From: Streptomyces sp. NBC_01497
Lineage (GTDB): Bacteria > Actinomycetota > Actinomycetes > Streptomycetales > Streptomycetaceae
DNA: 64,000 nt
Assembly: GCF_036250695.1 (NCBI RefSeq)
Contig: NZ_CP109427.1
Location: 8,060,001-8,124,000 of the forward strand
Direction: 5' to 3'
Positions 51,915 to 61,009 of the stretch are shown one piece after another. The notes below the pieces were generated by a model. That model searched no databases. It was not told the DNA's origin and worked only from the letters and a program-made list of their open reading frames with translations. The number at the start of each line of letters is the position of its first letter. The first letter of the stretch is position 1. Both the position numbers and the translations under genes were made by a program.

Positions 51915-53210
51915 ATGATCGCCACACCACCCAGCCGTCGCACGTTCCTCGCGGGAGCCGGAGCGGCCGGAGCCGCCGCCCTGATGAGCGGATGCGTCAC
52001 CTCCACCAGCTCCTCCGGAGGCAGCAGCGCATCCGGCGGCGGCCCGGTGACCCTCCAGTCGAACCTGTCCTCCCCGCAGGCCAAGGCGGCGATGCAGAAG
52101 CTCGTCGACGCCTTCGACAAGAAGGGCGGCGCGAAGGCGTCCCTCAACACCGTCGCGTCCGAGACCTTCCGCACCCAGCTGCCGACGTACCTCACCTCCG
52201 CGAACCCGCCGGACGTGCTGACCTGGTACCCCGGCTCCGTCGCCGACTCGTACGCCAAGCAGAAGCTGCTGCTCGACGTCAGCGACCTGTGGACCAGCGG
52301 CGACCTCGCCACCTACTCCGACGCCCAGAAGAAGCTCTGCACCGACTCGGAGGGCAAGAAGGTCTTCGTGCCCGCCTCCTACTACTGGTGGGGCGTCTTC
52401 TACCGGAAGTCGAACTTCGCCAAGTGGGGCGTGAAGGAGCCCAAGACCTGGGACGAGTTCATCGACCTGTGCGACAAGCTCAAGGCCAAGAAGGTCGCCC
52501 CCATCGGCCTCGGCGCCGGCAACGGCACCACCTGGGTGGCGTCCTCCTGGTTCGACTACCTCAACATCCGTATCAACGGGGCCCAGTACCACCGCGACCT
52601 GCTCGCGGGCAAGCACCGCTTCGACGACCCCGAGGTCCACAAGGTCTTCGACCGGTGGAGCGAGGCCCTGCCCTACTTCGACCCCAACGGCACCGCCCTG
52701 GCCTTCCAGGACGCCACCACCGCCCTCCTCCAGGGCCGCACGGGCATGATGCTGATCGGCACGTTCTTCGCCGACGCCGCCCCCAAGGACGCCCTCGACG
52801 ACATCGACTTCTTCCGCTTCCCGATCATCGACCCGAAGGTGCCCGCCGCCGAGGAGGGCCCCACGGACGGGTACTTCGCCAGCGCCCGCACCCACCACCC
52901 GGACGACGTCAAGGAACTCATGCGGTACATGGCGACCGTCGAGGCCCAGGAGACCTACCTCAAGGGTTCCTCGGGCACCGCGATACCCGTCAACCCGAAG
53001 GCCAAGGACAGCGGTACGCCCCTGGTGAAGAAGGGCCGGGCGCTCATCGAGAACGCCTCCGACGTCACCCAGTTCTTCAACCGCGACTCCAGCGACGCGC
53101 TCCAGCCGTCCGCGGACACCGCGCTCACCCACTACCTGTCCAAGCCGAAGGAGATCAGCAGCATCCTCACCACGTGGCAGCGCGACGCGCAGAAGATCTG
53201 GAGCCAGTGA
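51915..53210 (+). CDS. Sugar ABC transporter substrate-binding lipoprotein (CUT1)
   Basis: A 431-residue extracytoplasmic solute-binding protein. The Tat/lipoprotein signal has SRRTFLAGAGAAG and lipobox LMSG-C, followed by a Ser/Gly-rich linker. The mature part matches family 1 sugar-binding proteins: FRTQLPTYLTSANPPDVLTWYPG, YYWWGVFYRKSNFAKWG with stacking aromatics, WDEFIDLCDKL, and LLQGRTGMMLIGTFF. AAAGGAG sits 7 bases before the ATG. It captures alpha-galactosides or galactose released by the secreted GH27 enzyme and delivers them to the two permeases that follow. Confidence 0.9.
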   Translation: MIATPPSRRTFLAGAGAAGAAALMSGCVTSTSSSGGSSASGGGPVTLQSNLSSPQAKAAMQKLVDAFDKKGGAKASLNTVASETFRTQLPTYLTSANPPDVLTWYPGSVADSYAKQKLLLDVSDLWTSGDLATYSDAQKKLCTDSEGKKVFVPASYYWWGVFYRKSNFAKWGVKEPKTWDEFIDLCDKLKAKKVAPIGLGAGNGTTWVASSWFDYLNIRINGAQYHRDLLAGKHRFDDPEVHKVFDRWSEALPYFDPNGTALAFQDATTALLQGRTGMMLIGTFFADAAPKDALDDIDFFRFPIIDPKVPAAEEGPTDGYFASARTHHPDDVKELMRYMATVEAQETYLKGSSGTAIPVNPKAKDSGTPLVKKGRALIENASDVTQFFNRDSSDALQPSADTALTHYLSKPKEISSILTTWQRDAQKIWSQ

Positions 53211-53211
53211 C

Positions 53212-54111
53212 ATGGCGCTCCTGACCGCGCCGGGCCGCCGCAGGGGGGCCACCCGGGTCCCGCCCGTGGTGCTGGCGTTCGTCCTCGTCCCGCTGCTCGC
53301 CGAGGCGTTCTGGGTGTTCTGGCCCGCCATCCAGGGCTTCTACCTCTCCCTCACCGACTGGAACGGCGTCGCCCCCGCGAAGTTCGTCGGCCTCGCGAAC
53401 TTCCGCGAGATGTTCGGCGACAGTGTCTTTCGCACGGCGCTCCTCGACACCGTACTGTGGCTGGTCCTCTTCGGGGGACTGTCCATCGTCCTCGGGCTCG
53501 GCGCCGCCATGTTCCTCCAGCAGGAGCGCCGGGGCGTCGGGTTCTACCGGGCGGCACTGTTCCTGCCCGTCGTCTTCTCCCTGGTGGCCACCGCCCTGGT
53601 GTGGCAGGCGATGTACCAGCCGGACGGCCTCATCGACAAGACACTCGGCGGACTCGGCCTCGGCAGCTGGGAACACCCCTGGCTCGCCGACCAGTCCACC
53701 GCGCTGTACGCCGTGATCGTGCCCGCCCTGTGGCGCGAGATCGGCTACGTGATGGTGCTCTACCTCGCCGGCCTCAAGGGCATCGACCCCGCGCTGTACG
53801 AGGCGGCGAAGGTCGACGGAGCCAACCGCCGGCAGCTGTTCCGGCACATCACCCTGCCGCAGCTCAGCAGTGTCAACGCCGTCGTCGTCTCCGTCGTCAT
53901 CATCGACTCGCTGCGCTCGTTCGACGTGGTGTGGGCGCTGACCCGGGGCGGCCCGTACCACTCCTCCGAACTGCTCAGCACCTACATGTACTCCACGGCC
54001 TTCCAGTCCCTGCGGCTCGGCTACGGATCCGCCCTCGCGGTCGTGATCTTCATCCTGGCCTTCGGGGTCATCGTCTCCTATCTCGTCCGCGCCTTCCGGG
54101 AGGCCGACTGA
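53212..54111 (+). CDS. Sugar ABC transporter permease 1 (CUT1)
   Basis: A 299-residue inner-membrane permease with six predicted helices, homologous to MalF/LacF-type subunits. The EAA loop contacting the ATPase is YEAAKVDGANRRQLFRHITLP. It starts one base after the binding-protein stop and its own stop overlaps the next start (TGATG). No ATP-binding gene is present in the operon; in Streptomyces many such importers share the ATPase MsiK encoded elsewhere. Confidence 0.92.
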   Translation: MALLTAPGRRRGATRVPPVVLAFVLVPLLAEAFWVFWPAIQGFYLSLTDWNGVAPAKFVGLANFREMFGDSVFRTALLDTVLWLVLFGGLSIVLGLGAAMFLQQERRGVGFYRAALFLPVVFSLVATALVWQAMYQPDGLIDKTLGGLGLGSWEHPWLADQSTALYAVIVPALWREIGYVMVLYLAGLKGIDPALYEAAKVDGANRRQLFRHITLPQLSSVNAVVVSVVIIDSLRSFDVVWALTRGGPYHSSELLSTYMYSTAFQSLRLGYGSALAVVIFILAFGVIVSYLVRAFREAD

Positions 54112-55019
54112 TGACCGTCACCCACCCCACGGCGCCCGCCGTGGAGAAGGCGGCGCCCCCCGGGGCCCGCCCGCCGCACCGCGACCCGGTGGCACGCCGC
54201 CGCCGGGCCGGTACGGCCGGCTTCCACGCCGGAGCCGTGCTGCTGTCGGCGCTGTGGCTGCTGCCCGTCGCACTCGTCCTCGTCACGGCCACCCGGTCCT
54301 TCGACGACATCGCGGGCAACGGCCTCGGCGCCCTGCCGCACTCGTTCACCCTGGACGGCTTCGGCCAGGCGTGGACCGACGGCGGCCAGGCCAGGGCCCT
54401 GCTCAACAGCATCCTGATCACCGTCCCGAGCGTGCTGATCTCGCTGCTGCTCGCCTCCATGGCCGCGTTCGCGCTCAGCCGCTACAACCTGCCGCTGCGC
54501 CGCACGCTCCTGCTCGTCATGCTCGCGGGCAACCTGCTGCCCCCGCAGATCCTCCTCGTCCCGGTCTCCAGGCTCACCGAGATGCTGGGTCTGTACGACA
54601 GCCTCTACGCGGTCATCGGCGTCCAGGTCGGCTTCGGCGTCGGCTTCTACGTGTTCGTCCTGCACGGCTTCATGCGGTCCATCCCGCCCGAGATCCAGCA
54701 GGCGGCGGTGATCGACGGCGCGGGTCCCTGGACCATCTACAGCCGCATCGTGATGCCGCTCGCGAAGCCCGCGCTCGCCGCCTTGTGCGCCCTGTCGTTC
54801 ACCTGGATCTTCAATGACCTGCTGTGGTCGATCACCGTGCTGCGCACCGACAGCAAGATGCCGATCACCGCGTCCCTCATCGGACTTCAGGGGCAGTACG
54901 TCTCGGACTGGAACGTGATCGCGGCGGGCTCGGTCATCGCGGCCGCGCCCACGGTGATCGTGTTCCTGCGGTTCCAGCGCCACTTCGTGGCAGGACTCAA
55001 CCTCGGAGCAGTCAAGTGA
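54111..55019 (+). CDS. Sugar ABC transporter permease 2 (CUT1)
   Basis: A 302-residue MalG/LacG-type permease with six helices and the EAA loop IQQAAVIDGAGPWTIYSRIVMPL. The N-terminal ~35 residues are a basic cytoplasmic tail (VARRRRAG). Start and stop overlap both neighbours: one base with permease 1 and GTGA with the GH36 gene, so the four proteins are translated as one coupled set. It forms the translocation pore with permease 1. Confidence 0.92.
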   Translation: MTVTHPTAPAVEKAAPPGARPPHRDPVARRRRAGTAGFHAGAVLLSALWLLPVALVLVTATRSFDDIAGNGLGALPHSFTLDGFGQAWTDGGQARALLNSILITVPSVLISLLLASMAAFALSRYNLPLRRTLLLVMLAGNLLPPQILLVPVSRLTEMLGLYDSLYAVIGVQVGFGVGFYVFVLHGFMRSIPPEIQQAAVIDGAGPWTIYSRIVMPLAKPALAALCALSFTWIFNDLLWSITVLRTDSKMPITASLIGLQGQYVSDWNVIAAGSVIAAAPTVIVFLRFQRHFVAGLNLGAVK

Positions 55020-57265
55020 CCCCGCACGACCCCCAGCACGCGCAGGGCCCCCAGCATGCGCACGACCCTGAGCACCCGCACGACCTCCAGCACCCGCACG
55101 GTCCGGGGCACACCGCCCCGCAGGGGGACCCCGGCCACGGCCCGTGGGCCCTGCGCACCGACACCACCGTGTACGTCGTACGGCTCTCGCCCGACGGTCC
55201 CTGGCCCGAACTCGCGGCCTGGGGACCGGCCGGCGCCGAGAACGGCCCCTCGCCGCTCGACTGGTCCCACCGGACCCACTTCATCACCCCCGCCGACGTC
55301 GCGCCCGCCGAGTACATCCCGTACGGGCTGCGCCCCTTCACCGGCGCGGACCTCGTCGCCGGGCACCCGGGCGAGGAGCGCGGCACCTGGTGGACCTTCA
55401 CCGGGGCCACCGCGGACGACGGCTCCACCGCGGACGACGGCGCTACCGGCGGGGGGCAGAGCCTCCGGCTCACCTTCACCGACGAACGCCTCGGCCTGGG
55501 CACCACCCTCGTCTACGAGACCGTGCCCGGCACCGACGTGATCCGGCGCAGGACCGAACACACCAACACGGGCGCGCGCGAACTGCGCCTGGAACGCTTC
55601 GACTCCGCAGCGGTCAACGTCCCGGTCACCGACGCGGCCCGTCTGAGCTACCTCACCGGCCAGTGGTCGCACGAGTTCCAGCTCACCCAACTCGAACTCG
55701 GGCGCGGACGCTTCGAGATGACCAGCACCCAGGGCGTGCCGGGCCACGCCTACGCGCCGTGGCTCGCCGTCCAGGAGGCCGCCGCCCCCGCCGAGGGGGA
55801 CACCCCCACCTACGGGGTCGCCCTCGCCTGGTCCGGCAACTGGCACATCACCGCCGACGCCGAACCGGGCGGCGCCGTGCGCGTCCGGGCCGGGCGGCTG
55901 CCGCACGAGGGCGCGGTGCGCCTGGCCCCCGGCGCCACCCTCACCACTCCCTGGCTCGCCTGCGCGTTCAGCGCCCAGGGACTCGACGGACTGGCCCGCG
56001 TCTGGCACCGCTACGAACGCCGGCTCGCGGGCGACCGGCTGCACCGCACCCGCAAGGTCCTCTACAACTCCTGGGAGGCGACCGGGTTCGACGTCCACGC
56101 GGCCGGTCAGCTGGACCTCGCCCGCGCGGCCGCCGATCTGGGCGCCGAACTGTTCGTCGTCGACGACGGCTGGTTCCCCGGCCGCGACGACGACACGGGC
56201 GGCCTCGGCGACTGGACGCCCGACCCGGCCGCCTTCCCCGACGGGTTCGACCACTTCATCGGCGAAGTGCGCGCTCTCGGCATGGACTTCGGGCTCTGGG
56301 TGGAACCCGAGGCCGTCAGCCCCAGGTCGCAGTTGTACGCCCGCCACCCCGAATGGGCCTATCGCCTCGACGGCCGGCCGGCCACCCTCGTGCGCAACCA
56401 GCTCCTCCTCGACCTCGGCCGCGCCGACGTGCAGGACTTCGTGCTCGGAACACTCGACCGGCTTCTCGGCGCCCACGACATCAGCTACCTCAAGTGGGAC
56501 ATGAACCGGCCGCCCACCGAGCGCGGCCGGCCGGACGGCGGCCCCGCCGAGACCCAGGACCTCGACGCCGCCCATGTGGCGGGCTACCTCCGCGTCCTGG
56601 ACCACCTCCGCTCCCGCCACCCCGGCGTCACCGTCGAGGGCTGCGCGGGCGGCGGCGGCCGCATCGAACACGACACCCTCGCCCGTACCGACGTCGTGTG
56701 GCCGAGTGACAACACCGCGCCGCTCGACCGGCTCGCCGTCCAGTACGGCTACCTCCACGCCCACGCCCCGCACACCATGAGCTCCTGGGTCACCGACGCG
56801 CCCGGCGTGTTCGACCCCCGGCCGCGCTCCCTCGCGTTCCGTTTCGTGACCGCCGCCGCCGGCGTCCTCGGCATCGGCGCCGACATCCTGCGCTGGAGCC
56901 CCGAACAGCTCGCGGAGGCCGCGGAGTGGATCGCCCGCTACAAGGAGGTCCGCGACACCGTCCACCACGGTGAGGCGCGCCTGCTCGGCGGCCCGGCGGA
57001 CGCCACCTGCGGCATCCAGTACGACCACCCGGTCAGCGGCCGGATCGTCATCGCGGCCTGGAACACCGGCCCGCTCGACGGCGCGCCGCTCGTACCGGGC
57101 CGGCCCGCGAGGCTCCGCCTGCGCGGACTGGCCGACCCGGCGGCACGCTACCGTGACGCGAGGACTGGTGCCCTCTACAGCGGGGCCCATCTCGCTCACG
57201 CGGGGCTGCCGTTGGCGTGGACGGCCACGTACGACGCCGATCTCGTCGTGCTGGACCGGTGGTGA
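55016..57265 (+). CDS. Cytoplasmic GH36 alpha-galactosidase with His-rich N-terminus
   Basis: A 749-residue intracellular alpha-galactosidase. After an unusual His/Pro/Gln-rich first ~40 residues (repeats such as PQHAHDPEHPHD), the GH36 domains follow: N-terminal beta-supersandwich, barrel with YNSWEATGFDV, VVDDGWFPGRDDD, nucleophile Asp in YLKWDMNRPPTE, GCAGGGGRIEHDTL and acid/base in VWPSDNTAPLDRL. No signal peptide, so it cleaves imported alpha-galactosides such as melibiose to galactose. GTG 55016 overlaps the permease stop (GTGA) with GGAG 9 bases upstream. It completes the ABC operon. Confidence 0.93.
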   Translation: MTPHDPQHAQGPQHAHDPEHPHDLQHPHGPGHTAPQGDPGHGPWALRTDTTVYVVRLSPDGPWPELAAWGPAGAENGPSPLDWSHRTHFITPADVAPAEYIPYGLRPFTGADLVAGHPGEERGTWWTFTGATADDGSTADDGATGGGQSLRLTFTDERLGLGTTLVYETVPGTDVIRRRTEHTNTGARELRLERFDSAAVNVPVTDAARLSYLTGQWSHEFQLTQLELGRGRFEMTSTQGVPGHAYAPWLAVQEAAAPAEGDTPTYGVALAWSGNWHITADAEPGGAVRVRAGRLPHEGAVRLAPGATLTTPWLACAFSAQGLDGLARVWHRYERRLAGDRLHRTRKVLYNSWEATGFDVHAAGQLDLARAAADLGAELFVVDDGWFPGRDDDTGGLGDWTPDPAAFPDGFDHFIGEVRALGMDFGLWVEPEAVSPRSQLYARHPEWAYRLDGRPATLVRNQLLLDLGRADVQDFVLGTLDRLLGAHDISYLKWDMNRPPTERGRPDGGPAETQDLDAAHVAGYLRVLDHLRSRHPGVTVEGCAGGGGRIEHDTLARTDVVWPSDNTAPLDRLAVQYGYLHAHAPHTMSSWVTDAPGVFDPRPRSLAFRFVTAAAGVLGIGADILRWSPEQLAEAAEWIARYKEVRDTVHHGEARLLGGPADATCGIQYDHPVSGRIVIAAWNTGPLDGAPLVPGRPARLRLRGLADPAARYRDARTGALYSGAHLAHAGLPLAWTATYDADLVVLDRW

Positions 57266-57360
57266 GCCCGTGCGCCGGGTGACCCCTCGCCCTGCGGCGG
57301 CTCCCCCCGCCGCGAGCGGCGCCCCCGGACCCGCGGGGCACCGTCACACCGACCCAGGCA

Positions 57361-57378
57361 CCGCTCCGCCCGGAGCGG
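57361..57378 (+). other. Small hairpin upstream of SDR gene
   Basis: CCGCTCC (57361-57367) pairs with GGAGCGG (57372-57378) over 4 bases, between the GH36 and SDR genes. It could partly terminate or structure the transcript leader. Confidence 0.4.
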
Positions 57379-57404
57379 AGCGCCCCGAGGAGAGGACCCG
57401 TCCC

Positions 57405-58163
57405 ATGCATCCCGCCGCACGCTTCACCGACCGTGTCGCCGTCGTGACCGGCGCGGCCTCCGGCATCGGCGCGGCCACCGCCCACCGTCTCGCGCAGGAG
57501 GGTGCGGCGGTCGTCCTCGTCGACGTCGCCGAGGAGCGCGGGCAGGCCGTCGCGGACGCCGTCACCGCCGACGGCGGACGAGCCCTGTTCGTCGCCGCCG
57601 ACGTCGCCGATCCCGACGCGTGGGAGCGGGTCGCGTCCGCTGCCCACACCTACGGCCAGGTCGGCGTCCTCGTCAGCAACGCGTACACCGTCGACGTCGT
57701 GCCGGCCGGGGAGATGACGCTGGAGTCCTGGCAGCGCCAGCTCTCGGTGAACCTCACCGGCGGCTTCCTCGGCTTCCGCACCCTCCTGCCCGACCTGCGG
57801 GCCCAGCGCGGCGCAGTGGTCCTGACCTCGTCCGTCCACGCACACAAGGGCATCCCCGGGCACCCGGCGTACGCCGCGTCCAAGGGCGCGCTGCTCTCCC
57901 TCAGCGGGCAGCTCGCCGTGGAGTACGGGCCCGACATCCGCGTCAACGCGGTCCTGCCGGGGCCCATCCTGACCGCCGCCTGGGACCGCGTGCCCGAGGA
58001 GGACCGCGTCCGCAGCGTCGCGGAGACCGCGGCCCGCCGCTTCGGCACCCCCGAGGAGGTCGCCGCCGCGATCGCGTTCCTCGCCGCCGGGGAAGCGGGA
58101 TACATCACCGGCGCGAGCCTCCTCGTCGACGGCGGCTGGAGCGTCGTCAAGGCATCCGCCTGA
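57405..58163 (+). CDS. SDR dehydrogenase, probable sugar (galactose) 1-dehydrogenase
   Basis: A 252-residue classical SDR. Cofactor loop VVTGAASGIGAATAHRLA with Asp in VVLVDVAEE, which favours NAD+; catalytic Ser in VVLTSSVHAHKG and Tyr/Lys in PAYAASKGALLS; C-terminal GYITGASLLVDGGWS. Its place between an alpha-galactosidase operon and galactonate dehydratase suggests oxidation of D-galactose to galactonolactone, the first step of the De Ley-Doudoroff pathway. Other sugars (fucose, arabinose) are possible. ATG 57405 is preceded by GAGGAGAGGA. Confidence 0.85.
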   Translation: MHPAARFTDRVAVVTGAASGIGAATAHRLAQEGAAVVLVDVAEERGQAVADAVTADGGRALFVAADVADPDAWERVASAAHTYGQVGVLVSNAYTVDVVPAGEMTLESWQRQLSVNLTGGFLGFRTLLPDLRAQRGAVVLTSSVHAHKGIPGHPAYAASKGALLSLSGQLAVEYGPDIRVNAVLPGPILTAAWDRVPEEDRVRSVAETAARRFGTPEEVAAAIAFLAAGEAGYITGASLLVDGGWSVVKASA

Positions 58164-58190
58164 CGCGCCCCGCCCCCGGGGCGGGTGGCA

Positions 58191-58221
58191 GGCACGAGAG
58201 CCTGGTGGCACGAGACCTGGT
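58191..58221. repeat. Tandem direct repeat upstream of GntR-family gene
   Basis: GGCACGAGAGCCTGGT (58191-58206) is followed directly by GGCACGAGACCTGGT (58207-58221), differing by one missing base. It lies 73 bases before the regulator start, after a short GC palindrome near 58168-58185 that may end the SDR transcript. It may be an autoregulatory site. Confidence 0.6.
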
Positions 58222-58293
58222 GACACGCACACGAGCGGTGATCCGTTCCCGCGTGGTGGCACCGCAACGAGCAGCAGAAAGGCAGAGAACGAC

Positions 58294-59052
58294 ATGACGC
58301 CATACGCGCGCCGCGGAGTGCACGGCCAGACCGTGGAGACACTCGCGCGGCGGGTCCTCAGCGGCGAGTTGCCCGAGGGAGCGGTGCTCGACCTCCCCGC
58401 GCTGCGGGACGAGCTGGACGTCAGTCTCACCGCCCTGCGCGAATCCCTGAAGGTCCTGGCCGCCAAGGGCATGGTCGACGCCCGCCAGAAGCGCGGCACG
58501 TTCGTCACCGCCCGTTCCGACTGGAACCTCCTCGACGCCGACGTGCTGCGCTGGCAGTTCGCCGGCAGCACGAACAGCGGCGCCGATCTCGCGCTCCTGC
58601 AGAACCTCGGTGAGGTCCGCGGCATCGTCGAGCCCGCCGCCGCCCGTCTCGCCGCGGTCCGCCGCGACGCCACGGACCTGGAAACGCTGGAGGCCGCGAT
58701 CGACGCCATGGCCGCCGACACCGGCGGGCGTGCCGAGGCCGCCGTGGAGGCGGACCTCTCCTTCCACCGCGCCCTGCTGCGCGCCACCCACAACGAACTC
58801 CTCGAACGGATGGAGATGGTCATCGAGTCCGGGCTGGCGCACCGCGACGAGATCGTCCACTCCTCACCGCACGGCGAGGACCCGGTGCCCAGTCACCGGG
58901 CTGTCCTCGACGCCGTCCGCGACGGTGACGGCGACCGCGCGGAACGCGCGATGCGTGCTCTGCTCGACCAGGCCCTGCGCGACCTGCACAAGGTCCACGG
59001 CGACGCCGCGGCGCGCATCGCCCCCCCGACGAAGGGTGACGAGACCCGGTGA
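58294..59052 (+). CDS. FCD-domain GntR-family regulator (DgoR-like)
   Basis: A 252-residue repressor of the FadR/FCD subfamily. The N-terminal winged helix covers residues ~8-72: TVETLARRVLSGELPEG, LDVSLTALRESLKVLAAKGMVDARQKRGTFV. The all-helical FCD domain has metal or ligand positions in ADLSFHRALLRATHN, VIESGLAHRDEI and PSHRAVLDAVRDGD. DgoR-type regulators respond to galactonate. It leads the operon with the galactonate dehydratase (GTGA overlap), so it probably senses galactonate and controls this island, possibly through the AT-rich cassette sites. Confidence 0.88.
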   Translation: MTPYARRGVHGQTVETLARRVLSGELPEGAVLDLPALRDELDVSLTALRESLKVLAAKGMVDARQKRGTFVTARSDWNLLDADVLRWQFAGSTNSGADLALLQNLGEVRGIVEPAAARLAAVRRDATDLETLEAAIDAMAADTGGRAEAAVEADLSFHRALLRATHNELLERMEMVIESGLAHRDEIVHSSPHGEDPVPSHRAVLDAVRDGDGDRAERAMRALLDQALRDLHKVHGDAAARIAPPTKGDETR

Positions 59053-60194
59053 AGATCGTCCGTATCGAGACGTTCCTCGTTCCGCCGCGCTGGCTGTTCT
59101 GCCGGGTGGAGACGGACGACGGGCTCGTCGGCTGGGGCGAGCCCGTCGTCGAGGGCAGGGCGGAGGTCGTCCGGGCCGCCGTCGACGTCCTCGCCGAATA
59201 CCTCATCGGCCAGGACCCGTTGCGCATCGAGGACCACTGGCAGGTGATGACCAAGGGCGGCTTCTACCGGGGTGGCCCGGTGCTCTCCAGCGCCGTGGCC
59301 GGCCTCGACCAGGCCCTCTGGGACATCGCGGGCAAGGCGTACGAGGCACCTGTGCACGCCCTCCTCGGCGGCCCGGTCCGCGACCGTGTCCGCGTCTACG
59401 CGTGGGTCGGCGGCGACGACCCTTCCCACATCAACGAGGAGGTGGCCGCGCAGGTCGAGGCCGGTTTCACCGCGGTGAAGATGAACGCGGCGGGACGCAC
59501 CTCCCCGATGGTCAGCGCCGCCGAGACGGCGGGTGTCGTCGCGCGCGTCGCCGCCGCCCGCGAGGCGCTCGGCCCGGACCGGGACGTCGCGGTCGACTTC
59601 CACGGCCGCTTCACCCCTGCCGGCGCCCGCCGGGTCCTCGCCGAACTGGGCCCTCTGCACCCGCTGTTCGCGGAGGAACCGCTGCTGCCCGAGCACGGCC
59701 ACGCGCTGCCCGCGCTCGTCGCCGCGAGCCCGGTACCCATCGCGACCGGCGAACGGCTCTACGGACGGGCCGAGTTCCTGCCGGCGCTCGCCGCGGGCAT
59801 CGCGGTCGCCCAGCCGGACCTGTCGCACGCGGGCGGCATCTCGGAGGTGCACCGCATCGCGTCCCTCGCAGACGTGTACGGCGCGCAGCTCGCACCGCAC
59901 TGCCCGCTCGGCCCCGTGGCGCTTGCCGCCAGCCTCCAGATAGCCTTCTGCACCCCCAACTTCCTCATCCAGGAGCAGAGCCGGGGCATCCACTACAACA
60001 AGGACGCCGACCTGCTGTCGTACCTCGTCGACACCGAACCCTTCCGCTTCGAGGAGGGACACGCCCGGCGCACCACGACACCCGGCCTGGGCATCACCGT
60101 GGACGAGAGTGCCGTACGGGCCGCCGACCGGGCGGGCCACGCCTGGCGCAACCCCGTGTGGCGGCACGCAGACGGGTCGTTCGCGGAATGGTGA
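59049..60194 (+). CDS. dgoD: D-galactonate dehydratase
   Basis: A 381-residue enolase-superfamily enzyme removing water from D-galactonate to give 2-keto-3-deoxygalactonate. The start KIVRIETFLVPPRWLFCRVETDDGLVGWGEP is characteristic. Mg2+ ligands are Asp in AVDFHGRF, Glu in FAEEPLLPE and Glu in IATGERLYGR; the base His is in LAPHCPLGP; QPDLSHAGGISE also matches DgoD. GTG 59049 overlaps the regulator stop (GTGA). Its own stop overlaps the following gene. Confidence 0.93.
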   Translation: MKIVRIETFLVPPRWLFCRVETDDGLVGWGEPVVEGRAEVVRAAVDVLAEYLIGQDPLRIEDHWQVMTKGGFYRGGPVLSSAVAGLDQALWDIAGKAYEAPVHALLGGPVRDRVRVYAWVGGDDPSHINEEVAAQVEAGFTAVKMNAAGRTSPMVSAAETAGVVARVAAAREALGPDRDVAVDFHGRFTPAGARRVLAELGPLHPLFAEEPLLPEHGHALPALVAASPVPIATGERLYGRAEFLPALAAGIAVAQPDLSHAGGISEVHRIASLADVYGAQLAPHCPLGPVALAASLQIAFCTPNFLIQEQSRGIHYNKDADLLSYLVDTEPFRFEEGHARRTTTPGLGITVDESAVRAADRAGHAWRNPVWRHADGSFAEW

Positions 60195-61009
60195 GCGATC
60201 CGGCGGCAGGGCCGGCGGGTCCCCGTATCACCGCCGATCTCGGACACGGCGGACGCTGGACCTCGCTCGTGGCGCACGGCCGCGACTGGCTCTGGCACCG
60301 CACGGACCCGGCCAGGGCGGGCGTCCGCCCCGGCGACGCGTTCGCCGACGCGGGCGGCCTGGAGGAGTGCGTACCGACGGTGCGCGGGGCGCCCGACCAC
60401 GGTGACGCCTGGTCGCGGCCCTGGCGGCCCGACGGCCCGGGAGCGTACGTCGAGTGCCCCGACTTCCGACTCGACCGGCGCATCGGTACGGGGGACGCCG
60501 AGACCGTCGTGGACTACCGGCTGAGCGCACGGGCCGGATACCGCTTCGTCTGGGCGGCCCACGCACTGCTCGACCTGTCCGAGGAGGCGCACATCGAGAT
60601 CGCACCCGGCACCCCGCTGCGGCTCTACCCGGACGAGGGCCCTGCCTGGAGCGCGGGCCGCTGGCCCCTGGCGGGCGGCGTCCCGCTCGACCGGCTCGGG
60701 CCGTCCGACGGCACCGCGCTCGGTGCCGTGATCGAGACGCCGGAAGCGACCGTGCACGACGGCGCCGACCGTCTCACGCTGCGGATCGAGGCGGACGGCG
60801 CACCTGTGGCGGTCGCGCTCTGGCGAAATCTGGGAGGCTTCCCGCGCGAGGCCCCGTACCGTTCCGTCGGCGTGGAGCCGATGCTCGGCCGGGTCTTCGA
60901 CCGGGAGGGAGCCGAGGACGGTGACACCGCCTGCGTGCCAGGGACCGGGGAACTGCGCTGGCGACTGACCGTCACAGCACTCCGGCGCGGTGACGGCGCG
61001 AGTCCCTAG
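60191..61009 (+). CDS. Galactose mutarotase-like protein
   Basis: A 272-residue protein with an aldose 1-epimerase-like beta-supersandwich, judged from RITADLGHGGRWTSLVAHGRDWLW at the start, YRLSARAGYRFVWAAHALLDLS with a His at the position of the catalytic region, and GVEPMLGRVFD near the end. Overall similarity to characterised mutarotases is weak. GTG 60191 gives the four-base overlap with dgoD used throughout this island; ATG 60188 is an alternative. It may interconvert sugar anomers or act on lactone forms in galactose oxidation; the latter is only inference from context. Confidence 0.7.
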   Translation: MSDPAAGPAGPRITADLGHGGRWTSLVAHGRDWLWHRTDPARAGVRPGDAFADAGGLEECVPTVRGAPDHGDAWSRPWRPDGPGAYVECPDFRLDRRIGTGDAETVVDYRLSARAGYRFVWAAHALLDLSEEAHIEIAPGTPLRLYPDEGPAWSAGRWPLAGGVPLDRLGPSDGTALGAVIETPEATVHDGADRLTLRIEADGAPVAVALWRNLGGFPREAPYRSVGVEPMLGRVFDREGAEDGDTACVPGTGELRWRLTVTALRRGDGASP

